A stretch of DNA of 64,000 nt from Nostoc sp. HK-01. GTDB taxonomy: Bacteria; Cyanobacteriota; Cyanobacteriia; Cyanobacteriales; Nostocaceae. Positions 19,031 through 28,137 of this stretch are shown piece by piece. The stretch's first letter is position 1. Every line of letters starts with the position of its first letter. The notes beneath the pieces were generated by a model. That model made no database searches. It worked only from the letters and a program-made list of their open reading frames with translations, and was not told the DNA's origin. The position numbers were made by a program, and so were the translations under genes. The DNA is taken from assembly GCA_003990705.1 (NCBI GenBank), contig AP018318.1, forward strand, positions 3,661,501 through 3,725,500, read 5' to 3'.

Positions 19031-19109
19031 ATCTGGTAAATCTTTTACTCCGTAAGTATGCCGTTGAAAATATTTGTAGTTTGGGCAAAGTAGAAAAGTA
19101 TAAAGTATT

Positions 19110-19236
19110 AGGACTTACGCAACGCCGATAATGTCATTGCGACCGGAACGAAGTGTAGGGAAGCAATCCCAGCATTAGGGAAGATTACTTCGCTATCGCT
19201 CGTAATGACAAAGTTACGTTATTTTCACGTAAGTCC
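19110..19236. repeat. MITE-like element with AGGACTTACG termini
   Basis: The 127-bp unit begins AGGACTTACG and ends CGTAAGTCCT, a perfect 10-bp terminal inverted repeat. The interior also forms a hairpin (GTCATTGCGACC... GGAAGATTACTTCGCTATCGCTCGTAATGAC). No coding capacity. Such non-autonomous elements are widespread in Nostocales. The nearby 18681-18723 fragment is its inverted partner. Confidence 0.8.
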
Positions 19237-19280
19237 TGAGTATGAAAGATAAAACTTTATACTTCATACTTTCTCTCCAT

Positions 19281-20852
19281 TCAGAACATCAATGGTTCCA
19301 TTTCATGCTGATACCATTGTTGGTCAACGCGTTCAGCGACTAAAGGTCGAACAATAAATTTAAGTGGATAACCATCTTGAACATCAACTCGCACGCAGGA
19401 ATAAGGTAAGCGTGTTTGAGAACCGTAACCATAGCGACCGACATAAAGTAAGGAGTCTGCAACTTTGCGAATCGGACTACTAGGAAGTTCAGTAAACCTC
19501 TCTAACAATTCCGTTCCCTCACTGCGCTGACGGCGAGGACGGCGACCACTACCACCAGAGACAATGCAAGGAATATGGGAATCTGCATATCCTGTATCGG
19601 CTATGCGGAGATATTCTAAACAGTGAGCATGACCGTTAAATATTAAATCAACTAAGGGTCGGCCTTGTGTAAGAGAACCAAGATTTTCTTTGACTTGTTC
19701 CAAAACCCAACGTAACCGATGACGCACTGCTAAAGTTTGTGCTTGACTCCATTTTGTGGCTTCGGTGACGTATGGAGGGTGATGAAAAAAGAGTATCCGA
19801 CCGCGAACTTCTGAAGTATGCCAAGATTCAATGAGTCTGTCGCGCAACCATTCTAGTTGTTCAAAATCAATTGTGGGCGACTGGTGAGATGATAATTGTT
19901 TCTCGATGTCAATTTTGACTTCGTTAATTTGGTCTAATTTGGCACTGAGGTCGTCGAGTTGTTCCGCATCGGCTGGGTTATCGGGATTGAGGCGATCGCT
20001 TATTGCCAAAATCTGTTCTTCTTCTTTGTCTATTTCCTGGCGGCGTTTTTGCAATTCCTGGCGGTAAATTTCTCCAGCTTGGGTTGTCGGTAAAGGCGAT
20101 GGCATATTAAATGTATTGGAATCCAATGCGAAAAAATCTATACCACCATACCGAAAACTGTAATAACGATTGGGTACACGGGTAAATTCTCCTGGTATGT
20201 AACGCAAACAACGGCCAGTGTCTGTTTTACCTGTGTAATTTTGGTCTAAATGGTGCTGTAATTCGTCAGCAGAAGTCAAGGCGGCTAGATAATCTAGAAA
20301 GGCGCGTGAATAAGCATCTCCTTGATTAGAACCATGCCAACCAATTTCAAAATCTTTGTAACGCAACATCCGCCGCAACCTGAGTGTGCTACCTGTTAAC
20401 CAACGGTAGGCAAATGGGACATCATAATAATCGTGGTTGCCGAGAACTGGTAAAAACGGTAAGTTAAAGGTCATGCGATCGTAAGCAATATTCTTGGGGT
20501 TCTCGCCACCCACTAAAAATTCTCGGTAAGGTTCAATAAAGTTGGCTGGGTAATATTCATGGGAACCTACCACATAAATCACATCACCGGTATGCAGCAC
20601 AAAACGGCAATCATCTTTATGCGCCAGCATTAATTCAGCTACTTCGCGTTGCGGGTGGTGTCCGTAATGAGATTTTGTACCACTATCTCCAATCACCAAA
20701 AACGAAAATTCGGGATTCTCATCTTTGCCATCGTCAATTATCATACTGGTTTGATCGATGCCGCGCTGGAGCATAGTGCTATGTCTCCACCGTACCCTCT
20801 CCTTCATTTTTTGAATTTTTACAGGAATTGGTGGTTCAGAAATCAATCTCAT
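19281..20852 (-). CDS. Metallophosphoesterase (calcineurin-like)
   Basis: This 523-residue protein carries all metal-binding motifs of the calcineurin-like superfamily in order: LVIGDSGTKS, HTGDVIYVVG, PVLGNHDYYD, ILFFHHPPY and LIFNGHAHCLEYL. An inserted coiled region (KRRQEIDKEEEQILAISDRLN) lies between the Asn-His block and the later His motifs. There is no signal peptide, so it is cytosolic. The C-terminal part ends with a beta-rich domain (YGYGSQTRLPYSCVRVDVQDG). Substrate is unknown; the length and insertion set it apart from small phosphodiesterases. Confidence 0.9.
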   Translation of the reverse strand: MRLISEPPIPVKIQKMKERVRWRHSTMLQRGIDQTSMIIDDGKDENPEFSFLVIGDSGTKSHYGHHPQREVAELMLAHKDDCRFVLHTGDVIYVVGSHEYYPANFIEPYREFLVGGENPKNIAYDRMTFNLPFLPVLGNHDYYDVPFAYRWLTGSTLRLRRMLRYKDFEIGWHGSNQGDAYSRAFLDYLAALTSADELQHHLDQNYTGKTDTGRCLRYIPGEFTRVPNRYYSFRYGGIDFFALDSNTFNMPSPLPTTQAGEIYRQELQKRRQEIDKEEEQILAISDRLNPDNPADAEQLDDLSAKLDQINEVKIDIEKQLSSHQSPTIDFEQLEWLRDRLIESWHTSEVRGRILFFHHPPYVTEATKWSQAQTLAVRHRLRWVLEQVKENLGSLTQGRPLVDLIFNGHAHCLEYLRIADTGYADSHIPCIVSGGSGRRPRRQRSEGTELLERFTELPSSPIRKVADSLLYVGRYGYGSQTRLPYSCVRVDVQDGYPLKFIVRPLVAERVDQQWYQHEMEPLMF

Positions 20853-21524
20853 ACTTTAACAATGCTTTCCTAACGCATCCCAATTGTAGCGAGTTGTTTT
20901 CGTAATTACTCACTGTTGCTCACCACGGTTAATTGGGTGTATGGCTGATTAACTGGAAGAAATTTGTTTCACGCATAGACGTGGTAGCTGCTGCTCACAG
21001 GGTAGGCGCGAAGAATCAATCTTTAATTATGGTTAAACATCTGAATCCATCCCTCATTGATGCAACGCCTAATGGGTCTGTTAGTCAGCTTTTAATTTTA
21101 TTTAAATGAGTATTTACAGAAGAATTCAGGTGCCATAAGCAGCTAAGTCAACGTTAATAAACTGGGTTGTAAACTTAACAAAAAGTTAGGATAAGTATCT
21201 TACGTATTTGTTACTAATCTTGAAAATGAAAATATGTACAAGCAAGTTGTCACTAGATTATAGTAGTTTTACGGAAGAACACACCACTAGAAATGGCTAA
21301 GTAACATTAACGTCTAACATCTGTAGTTGATTATTGACAAGATAGTTTATTTGTAGGCTTTCACAGCAGGAGACACATAATTAACTAATCCAAGCAACTA
21401 GAGATTTTCACAGGTAACACTGAAAATTGTCAACAAGACTAGATAAAATTTTGCATAGATCTGCGAAATACAACCTATCTATGTTGTATGAACATACAGT
21501 AAAGCCCAAGTGAAGGGATTGACC
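20853..21524. other. Long intergenic region upstream of the DUF928 gene
   Basis: About 670 bp between divergent genes. Besides the dispersed repeat at 20970-21013, I find no coding sequence, no terminator and no clear regulatory palindrome. It is AT-rich and probably contains the promoters of both neighbours. Confidence 0.4.
20970..21013. repeat. Dispersed 44-bp repeat, copy 1
   Basis: CACGCATAGACGTGGTAGCT... GGTAGGCGCGAAG matches the 44 bp at 52527-52570 (CACGCATAGACGCGGTAGCG... AGTAGGCGCAAAG) with few differences and the same orientation. It belongs to a small dispersed repeat family. Confidence 0.7.
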
Positions 21525-22484
21525 ATGAAACCGTTTTTCCTGATGAGATGCGTCTGTGTAACTTTAATGCTTGGCACTCTCTTACCTGTTAGCGCAGATA
21601 AAGTTGTAGCCCTGCCTGTTGACTTAGCTCAAGCTCAGTCAAACTACAACCAATATATGCAGATGGGTTACAGTGCTACCCGTCAGCGGAATTACTCAGC
21701 CGCTTTGAACTATTTTAAACAAGCACTTCAGGAAAGGCCAGGCGATCGCTACGCTACCACAGCGGTGAACAATATCCAAATTTATGTATCGCGCGATCGC
21801 CGCAATGGTAACAAGCGTCAAACCTACGTTACTTATATTCCCACCAACTTGGGCAAACCCGTGCGGCAAGTACAGGGAGGAACCCGTGCTGGACAACGTT
21901 TAAGTGAAAACGGTGCTGTTTGCATTCCCGGTAAAAAACGCTTAATGGCGTTAACACCAACCTTTGATCCAATGCAACGAACTACCGCCGCGAATCCCTC
22001 TTTCTTATTTTATGTACCGCAAACATCTGCACCAGTCATGGAATTGGTTTTGTCAGATGATCAAGATAATGTTGTGTATCAACAAACCTTGCCAACACCA
22101 ACTAAAGCTGGTATTGTCAGCCTGAATTTGCCAGAAAAATCAGATGTGCCAAGTTTAAAAGTTGGTAAAACTTATCACTGGGACTTTTCGATAATTTGCG
22201 ATCGCAGCGATCGGCAGCTTGATTATTCAGTTTCTGGCTCAATTCAACGTATTGCACCAGATGCTGCACTGATGACGGAATTAAAGAAAGTCAAACCAGA
22301 AGAACAAGCGGCAATTTACGCCTTGTCTGGATTTTGGGAAGATTCTTTAGCAATTCTCAGTGAATTGCGTAAATCTAGCCCTAACGACCTGACAATTAAA
22401 AATGATTGGGAAGATTTATTACGCTCAGGAGGTTTAGAAGAAATTACTCAAGAACCTTTAGTATCTTGCTGCACAATACAGTAG
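21525..22484 (+). CDS. DUF928 family exported protein with TPR-like segment
   Basis: From the ATG at 21525 (GAAGGGAT upstream; a GTG five codons earlier is less likely) this 319-residue protein has a signal peptide (FFLMRCVCVTLMLGTLLPVSA). Residues about 40-80 form a TPR-like helix pair (GYSATRQRNYSAALNYFKQA). The main domain contains GGTRAGQRLSENGAVCIPGK, FLFYVPQT, a YHWDFSIICD block and a C-terminal helical ending with VSCCTIQ. This is the DUF928 pattern, found in cyanobacteria, often near CHASE2 and CHAT proteins. Role unknown, location probably periplasmic. Confidence 0.85.
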   Translation: MKPFFLMRCVCVTLMLGTLLPVSADKVVALPVDLAQAQSNYNQYMQMGYSATRQRNYSAALNYFKQALQERPGDRYATTAVNNIQIYVSRDRRNGNKRQTYVTYIPTNLGKPVRQVQGGTRAGQRLSENGAVCIPGKKRLMALTPTFDPMQRTTAANPSFLFYVPQTSAPVMELVLSDDQDNVVYQQTLPTPTKAGIVSLNLPEKSDVPSLKVGKTYHWDFSIICDRSDRQLDYSVSGSIQRIAPDAALMTELKKVKPEEQAAIYALSGFWEDSLAILSELRKSSPNDLTIKNDWEDLLRSGGLEEITQEPLVSCCTIQ

Positions 22485-22867
22485 CCCTCTAGGGGTAAAA
22501 ATTAACTCATCAAATATGAGCAGAAACTTTACCATCGTGAAACAATGATTAAGAAAAACTTTTAATTTCCTGCACGCAAAACCTTATAACATCATACGTA
22601 CGTGTAACAGGAGCATTAGTAGTAAACAAACTTCACCAAGCGCAACTGTCATCAATTTGTATAATCACTAGACTTAACACAAAATTACAAGCAATCAAAT
22701 ATCAAGCTGCTTGTGCAGTTACATCCCCTTGTGTTTCAAACAAATTGTTTATTTGTTAGCTATCAAGGCAGTAGTAGCTGATAGTTTTTCTATGAACTTT
22801 TACCTAGTCTAGGGAATTTTATCCAGTAAAACATACTAGAACTCTAACGTTATAGCAATTGCAAACA
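22485..22867. other. Intergenic region upstream of the FHA redox pair
   Basis: About 380 bp, AT-rich, without coding capacity or obvious terminator. It contains the short palindrome ACGTACGT (about 22597-22604). It should carry the promoter of the two-gene redox unit. Confidence 0.35.
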
Positions 22868-25800
22868 ATGATTAGTCAAGTCCCAGAAAAACAGATGCAC
22901 ATTGTCAGGTGGCTGCTTGCTATCGGCTGGCTGACATTAATTTTTTCTTTATTTTATGATCCTGTTTCAGTTTGGTTAACCGACCCTAGTAATACCCTTA
23001 GTCCGTTTCATCTCCATCCAGAGAAATATCTCGATCCAGATGACTGTGTGAAACTTCAGGACGTATGTTTACCGCAACCGCCCTATGCGATGGGAGCGCG
23101 GATCTTCTGGGCGATGGTACTGCCCATCGGGATCATGATTTTAATCCTGTTTGGGCATGAATTTTGGCGGCGGATTTGTCCGTTATATTTCTTTTCCCAA
23201 ATTCCTCGTGCCTTGGGGATTCAACGCAAGCGTAAAGTCGTCAACCCAGACACAGGTAACATTCGTTACGAATTAGCTGGTGTAGAAAAGGAATCTTGGT
23301 TAGGGCGCAATTACCTATACCTGCAAATGTTCCTTTTTTACCTCGGCTTGAACATCCGCATTTTATTTGTGAATAGCGATCGCACAGCAATGGCTTTATT
23401 TTTACTGTTCACCATTGCTTCTTCGATCGCAGTCGGCTATTTATTCAAAGGCAGAAGTTGGTGTCAATACATCTGTCCAATGGCTCCTGTACAAATGTTT
23501 TATACAGGCCCCAGAGGATTGTTAGGTAGTGATGCCCACCTCAAACCGCCCCAAAGCATTACTCAATCCATGTGTCGCAGTGTAGATACTAGCGGTAAAG
23601 AAAAAAGTGCTTGTGTCAGCTGTCAATCTCCTTGCATCGACATTGACTCAGAACGCTCCTACTGGGAAGGCATCACTAGACACGACCAAAAAGTAGTGTT
23701 CTACACCTATTTTGGGTTGATGTTTGGGTTCTACCTCTACTACTTCTTGTATGCAGGTAATTGGGAATATTACTACTCAGGAGCTTGGACACATGAAGAC
23801 GGGCAGTTAAGTTCTCTACTCAATCCTGGCTTTTATATCTATCAACAAGCCATTCCCATTCCCAAAATCATTGCATCACCAATTACCCTGGCTGTGTGTG
23901 CGGGCTTGAGCTACTTGATTTGTCAAACCCTAGAAAATGTTTATCGAGCCTTCCTGAAACGTAAAGGCAGAAACATTAGCGAAGAAGATATTTTGCACGT
24001 TTGCTTTGTCTTGTGTACGTTTATCTCCTTCAACGTCTTCTTCTCATTCGGTGGTCGCCCCAACATCAGTTTGTTTCCCAGTTGGTTTATTTTGATACTA
24101 AACGCCTTTATCGTTTTAGTCAGTAGCTTGTGGTTGCACAGAAGTTTAGGCCGGAGCCGAGACAATTATTCCCGTGAGAGTTTGGCTAGTAGTTTGCGTC
24201 GTCAGTTGAACAAACTAGCAGTAGATTGGAGCAAATTCCTCGAAGGGCGATCGCTCCAAGACCTACTTCCTAACGAAGTGTACGTTCTTGCTAAAGTACT
24301 ACCTGGTTTTAGCCGTGCCGACAGACTACGAGTATATAAAGGCGTATTGCAAGAATCCCTCCAAGAAGGTAACGTCCAATCTGCCGACAGCTTAGAAGTT
24401 CTCAAAGATGTCCGCAAAGAACTGAACATCAGCGATGAAGAACACTACTCCGTACTCGCAGAACTAGGTGTCGAAGACCCTGGCCTACTCGATCCCCAAA
24501 GACAACTCAGCCGGGAAAACCAACTGCGGATTGATAGTTATCGTCGCGCACTCGAATTAGTTATTCAAGAACTAGTAGAAACAGGCACTCCCTTATCAGA
24601 TGCTTTCGAGCGCAAGCAAAAGCAAATCATGAGCTTGCGTCAAGAGTATGCCATTACATCTGCCGAACAAGAACAAGTCTTGGCAGAAATGTTTAACCAA
24701 GATGGCGCACTACTAAGGACAGCCGAGACCTTATTATCTCAATTGCAAGACTTAGCAGTTCGCTATCAAGCGCTGCAAAACTTAGTTTCTAATCCTCAAG
24801 CACCTGTTTACGTCCTATTGCGACAAGCAGTTCAAGAAAAACAAAAACTGATTGTCACCCAATTACTCAGCATCCTGGAAATTTTAGGAGATACCCCAGA
24901 AGCCCTCGACATTGCCCGTTCTATCGGTGTACTAGCAGCAAATATCTTAGGAGATATTCTGCGGTCTAATGAAGAGCAGTCGAAGTGGATATCTCGTCTC
25001 AGTATGAGAGTCATCGCCTCTTTACGCCAAGCCAAAGACCTAGTAACTCAATCCGTTGGTATAGCCACAGACATCAATCCGGGAATCGCCGATACACAAA
25101 TCGACGCTCCCAATTCCATTCGGAATTCCGCTTCCACCAATACCTCTACTTGGAGTTCCATCGTAGCGCCCACCCAAATCCCAGAACCTGCATTACGTTC
25201 TGATGTGATTATTGATGTCTTAATGCAATTACTACAAGACATTGATCCCTTAGTCCAAGCAGCCAGTCTGTATGCGCTACATCAAATCGATCCTAGTCTT
25301 GGTTTCCAACAAGCTCGTCAGTTGTTAGATACGAAGTCCATTAAAGATCAACTGGTGATCGAAACAGCCGGACGCATTCTTGGTCAAGGACAGACCCACG
25401 CCAAAAATACCGTACCGACCATGATTGCTCAAATCAAAATCATGGGGCGTGTAGAAAGACGAGTGTTTCAACAGTCAACAGTTCGTGTCGGACGTGAAGT
25501 TGGCAACGACATCATCATTTCCGATAACCGTGTTTCTCGTCAGCACGCCATCTTCTACCTTGATGAAAAAGGCGTGAGCGTCAAAGATTTAGGTAGCAGC
25601 AACGGTTTGCGGATTGGTAAAACACAAATCCTTGATCAGCAAGCACAACTCCAACAGGGTGATGTTGTCCGCTTCAGCAGTGGCGACGATATCGTGATTC
25701 TGGTGCAATGGGAAATGCAAGCCCAACAAGGAGACACCCTAGCTGAAGCTTTAGGAACCTTAGAAAAGTTGTTATGGCTGTATAAGAGCAGCTTCTTCTC

Positions 25801-26197
25801 TGGACTAAAAGCAAATGTCCTAATTGATTTAGCGAAAAATAGCCATGTCCGAGTCTATCGACCAGAAGAAGAAATTTGCCGTATGGGTACAGTGGCTCAT
25901 GATCTGATCGTCTTAATCGACGGTGAAGCTAGAGTCAGTCAAAGCATGGGTAATCAAGATTTGTCAGGAATGATTTTACCTGGGCAAACCATTGGTGAAT
26001 TAGAAGTATTAAACCACACTAACTATGCGGCAACCGTAGTAGCATCCGGTACCAGAACGAAGACATTGAGAATCAATGCTGAGAATTTTGAGGCAGTGCT
26101 GGCCCAAGACACCTTACTAGCCAGAAATATCTTGGAGCTTTTGAGTAATCGTCTGCAAGCAAGTCTAGGACAAGCTTGTTCCATAACGCAACTCTAA
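22868..26197 (+). CDS. Membrane iron-sulfur protein fused to FHA and cNMP-binding-like domains
   Basis: From the ATG at 22868 (a TTG three codons earlier is less likely) this 1109-residue protein starts with a polytopic membrane part resembling NapH/CcoG-type ferredoxins. Its Cys residues are Cys104 (RRICPLYF), Cys199 and Cys203 (WCQYICPMAP), Cys236, Cys249, Cys252 and Cys256 (CVSCQSPC), enough for at least one 4Fe-4S cluster. A long helical region follows (about 420-850), then an FHA domain at about 864-920 with VGREVGND, VSRQHA and DLGSSNG, which should bind phosphothreonine. Residues about 968-1100 form a cyclic-nucleotide-binding fold; the phosphate cassette reads IGELEVLNHTNYAATV without the usual Arg. 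The following gene, also FHA-bearing, codes for a matching reductase, so this is probably the membrane electron acceptor. Confidence 0.88.
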   Translation: MISQVPEKQMHIVRWLLAIGWLTLIFSLFYDPVSVWLTDPSNTLSPFHLHPEKYLDPDDCVKLQDVCLPQPPYAMGARIFWAMVLPIGIMILILFGHEFWRRICPLYFFSQIPRALGIQRKRKVVNPDTGNIRYELAGVEKESWLGRNYLYLQMFLFYLGLNIRILFVNSDRTAMALFLLFTIASSIAVGYLFKGRSWCQYICPMAPVQMFYTGPRGLLGSDAHLKPPQSITQSMCRSVDTSGKEKSACVSCQSPCIDIDSERSYWEGITRHDQKVVFYTYFGLMFGFYLYYFLYAGNWEYYYSGAWTHEDGQLSSLLNPGFYIYQQAIPIPKIIASPITLAVCAGLSYLICQTLENVYRAFLKRKGRNISEEDILHVCFVLCTFISFNVFFSFGGRPNISLFPSWFILILNAFIVLVSSLWLHRSLGRSRDNYSRESLASSLRRQLNKLAVDWSKFLEGRSLQDLLPNEVYVLAKVLPGFSRADRLRVYKGVLQESLQEGNVQSADSLEVLKDVRKELNISDEEHYSVLAELGVEDPGLLDPQRQLSRENQLRIDSYRRALELVIQELVETGTPLSDAFERKQKQIMSLRQEYAITSAEQEQVLAEMFNQDGALLRTAETLLSQLQDLAVRYQALQNLVSNPQAPVYVLLRQAVQEKQKLIVTQLLSILEILGDTPEALDIARSIGVLAANILGDILRSNEEQSKWISRLSMRVIASLRQAKDLVTQSVGIATDINPGIADTQIDAPNSIRNSASTNTSTWSSIVAPTQIPEPALRSDVIIDVLMQLLQDIDPLVQAASLYALHQIDPSLGFQQARQLLDTKSIKDQLVIETAGRILGQGQTHAKNTVPTMIAQIKIMGRVERRVFQQSTVRVGREVGNDIIISDNRVSRQHAIFYLDEKGVSVKDLGSSNGLRIGKTQILDQQAQLQQGDVVRFSSGDDIVILVQWEMQAQQGDTLAEALGTLEKLLWLYKSSFFSGLKANVLIDLAKNSHVRVYRPEEEICRMGTVAHDLIVLIDGEARVSQSMGNQDLSGMILPGQTIGELEVLNHTNYAATVVASGTRTKTLRINAENFEAVLAQDTLLARNILELLSNRLQASLGQACSITQL

Positions 26198-26367
26198 TAA
26201 TTTAACTGGGATGGTACTGCCATCCCAGTTAAACCAATCAACGCCAGTTTTTTGGCACTCCTCATTACCTCTGTTGAGTTTAGGTAATGATTACAACATA
26301 AAATGTAAACAATTTCCCTGATTTTGGCAGTAAAAACACATAGGAATTGACATATTAGGTAATTAAT

Positions 26368-28119
26368 ATGCTTAAACTCAGAATCATTGATCCACAGCAA
26401 CCCAATGAACTCAAAGAACTAGACCTCAACTTAGACACAATGCTCAATCATGAGTGTCTAATTGGGCGCTATCCTAACTGTAATGTGGTGTTAGATAGCG
26501 CCGAAGTCAGTCGGATGCACGGCAAAATTTCTCTCAAAAATGGCAATTATTATTACACTGATTTGGCAAGTCGTGCTGGTTCGCGGTTAAATGCAGAACA
26601 AATCCAAATCAATCAGGATTATGCTCTGAAAACAGGAGACATGATGCAGATTGGGCGGTTCTTTTTGATGGTGATCGGAGCAGTATCCAGCAATGAACCA
26701 ACCATGATCGATTTGAATGTTAACGTTACTACTAACGTAATCACGACAAGTAATGGTCAAGCTCTACAGCCAGAAATAGCGATCGCAGCTGTTGCTTCAC
26801 CGTCAATTCCTGAACCACAGCCAATTTCTGCCGCAGTCGCCAAAGCTCCCGAAGAGTATATGCCACTAGCGACAGTAGATCACAGCCAAATTGAGCGTTG
26901 GATGAAGGGAGATTTAACCGTTAAATGTACCCAAATCATTGATGAAACCAACGATGTCAAAACTTTTCGCTTCGTTGCCGACCCACCAAAGCTCTTTACT
27001 TATAAACCAGGCCAGTTTGTCACCCTCGACCTAGAAATTAACGGCGAACAGGTGTTGCGTTCCTACTCCATCTCATCCACACCTTCCCGTCCCCATACCC
27101 TAGAAATCACCGTCAAACGCGTCCCCGCACCTAATGATGCGGGGACAGATGTCCCACGAGGTTTAGTTTCCAATTGGCTACACGACAACCTCAAGGTTGG
27201 TAGCTCAGTGAAACTGAATGGCCCAACAGGTAAATTTACCTGCTTTGCGAATCCTTCACCAAAACTGTTGCTGATTTCCGCAGGTAGTGGCATCACACCC
27301 ATGATGTCTATGTCCCGCTGGTTGTATGACACAGCCTCTAACGTTGATGTCGTCTTTTTCCACTGCGCCCGTAGTCCCAGAGATATCATTTATCGGCAGG
27401 AACTAGATTGGATGGCAGCAAATCATCCAAGTTTTAATCTGGCAATTAGCATTACCCGTCGTGAACCCGGTCAAAGTTGGATGAGTTTCACCGGCAGACT
27501 TGATCCAGCAATGTTAAAACTAATTGCGCCAGACTATAAAGAACGCACAGTTTATGTATGTGGGCCAAACCCATTTATGGAATCGGTCAATGACTTGCTA
27601 GAAAGCATCGACTTTCCAATGCAGAACTACTATGAAGAAAGCTTTGGCCCACCTCGGAAAAAAACCAAAAAAGCCCCAGAGCTTACTGCTAAGGTAGAAG
27701 TTTCTCCTACTCCTGTAGGTAATTTAGGGCTACGCCAAATGCTGGGCAAAATCTCTACAGAAGCAGCACCCGTTCAAGATGTAGTAGCGCGTGTGGCGAC
27801 AACCCCAGTCGCTACATCAACTCCAGTCTCTCCTCCCCCAGCATCTTCTAGTCAAACACTAATAGTTTTCTCGAAATCAGGTAAAGACGTACCTTGTGAC
27901 GGAGAAGAAAGTATCCTGGATATGGCTGATCAAGAAGGGGTAAAAATCCGCAGTAGTTGCCGTTCTGGGGTTTGTGGTACTTGCAAAAAACGTAAATTAG
28001 AAGGAAATGTCAAAATGGAAGGCTATGATCCCGAAGCCTTAGAAGAAAGTGAAATTAAAGAAGGTTATATCTTAACTTGTGTGGCTTATCCTGTCGGTAG
28101 GGTAGTGATAGATGCTTAG
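26368..28119 (+). CDS. FHA - FAD/NAD(P) reductase - 2Fe-2S ferredoxin fusion
   Basis: This 583-residue soluble protein takes electrons from NAD(P)H through FAD to a plant-type iron-sulfur cluster. The order is FHA (about 25-90: CLIGRYPNCN, VSRMHGKI, LASRAGSRLN), a linker rich in Ala and Pro, a ferredoxin-reductase FAD domain (about 175-280: VLRSYSISSTPS), an NAD domain (about 285-410: LISAGSGITPMMSM, VYVCGPNPFMESV), a second linker and a ferredoxin domain. The cluster ligands are Cys531, Cys536, Cys539 and Cys571 (SCRSGVCGTCKK, ILTCVAYP). The reductase-ferredoxin order resembles the Hcr and vanillate-demethylase reductase group. It lies 170 bp downstream of the membrane iron-sulfur gene and likely feeds it. 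FHA in a reductase of this class is unusual. Confidence 0.93.
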   Translation: MLKLRIIDPQQPNELKELDLNLDTMLNHECLIGRYPNCNVVLDSAEVSRMHGKISLKNGNYYYTDLASRAGSRLNAEQIQINQDYALKTGDMMQIGRFFLMVIGAVSSNEPTMIDLNVNVTTNVITTSNGQALQPEIAIAAVASPSIPEPQPISAAVAKAPEEYMPLATVDHSQIERWMKGDLTVKCTQIIDETNDVKTFRFVADPPKLFTYKPGQFVTLDLEINGEQVLRSYSISSTPSRPHTLEITVKRVPAPNDAGTDVPRGLVSNWLHDNLKVGSSVKLNGPTGKFTCFANPSPKLLLISAGSGITPMMSMSRWLYDTASNVDVVFFHCARSPRDIIYRQELDWMAANHPSFNLAISITRREPGQSWMSFTGRLDPAMLKLIAPDYKERTVYVCGPNPFMESVNDLLESIDFPMQNYYEESFGPPRKKTKKAPELTAKVEVSPTPVGNLGLRQMLGKISTEAAPVQDVVARVATTPVATSTPVSPPPASSSQTLIVFSKSGKDVPCDGEESILDMADQEGVKIRSSCRSGVCGTCKKRKLEGNVKMEGYDPEALEESEIKEGYILTCVAYPVGRVVIDA

Positions 28120-28137
28120 TTACTCAATCCAGCAAGC

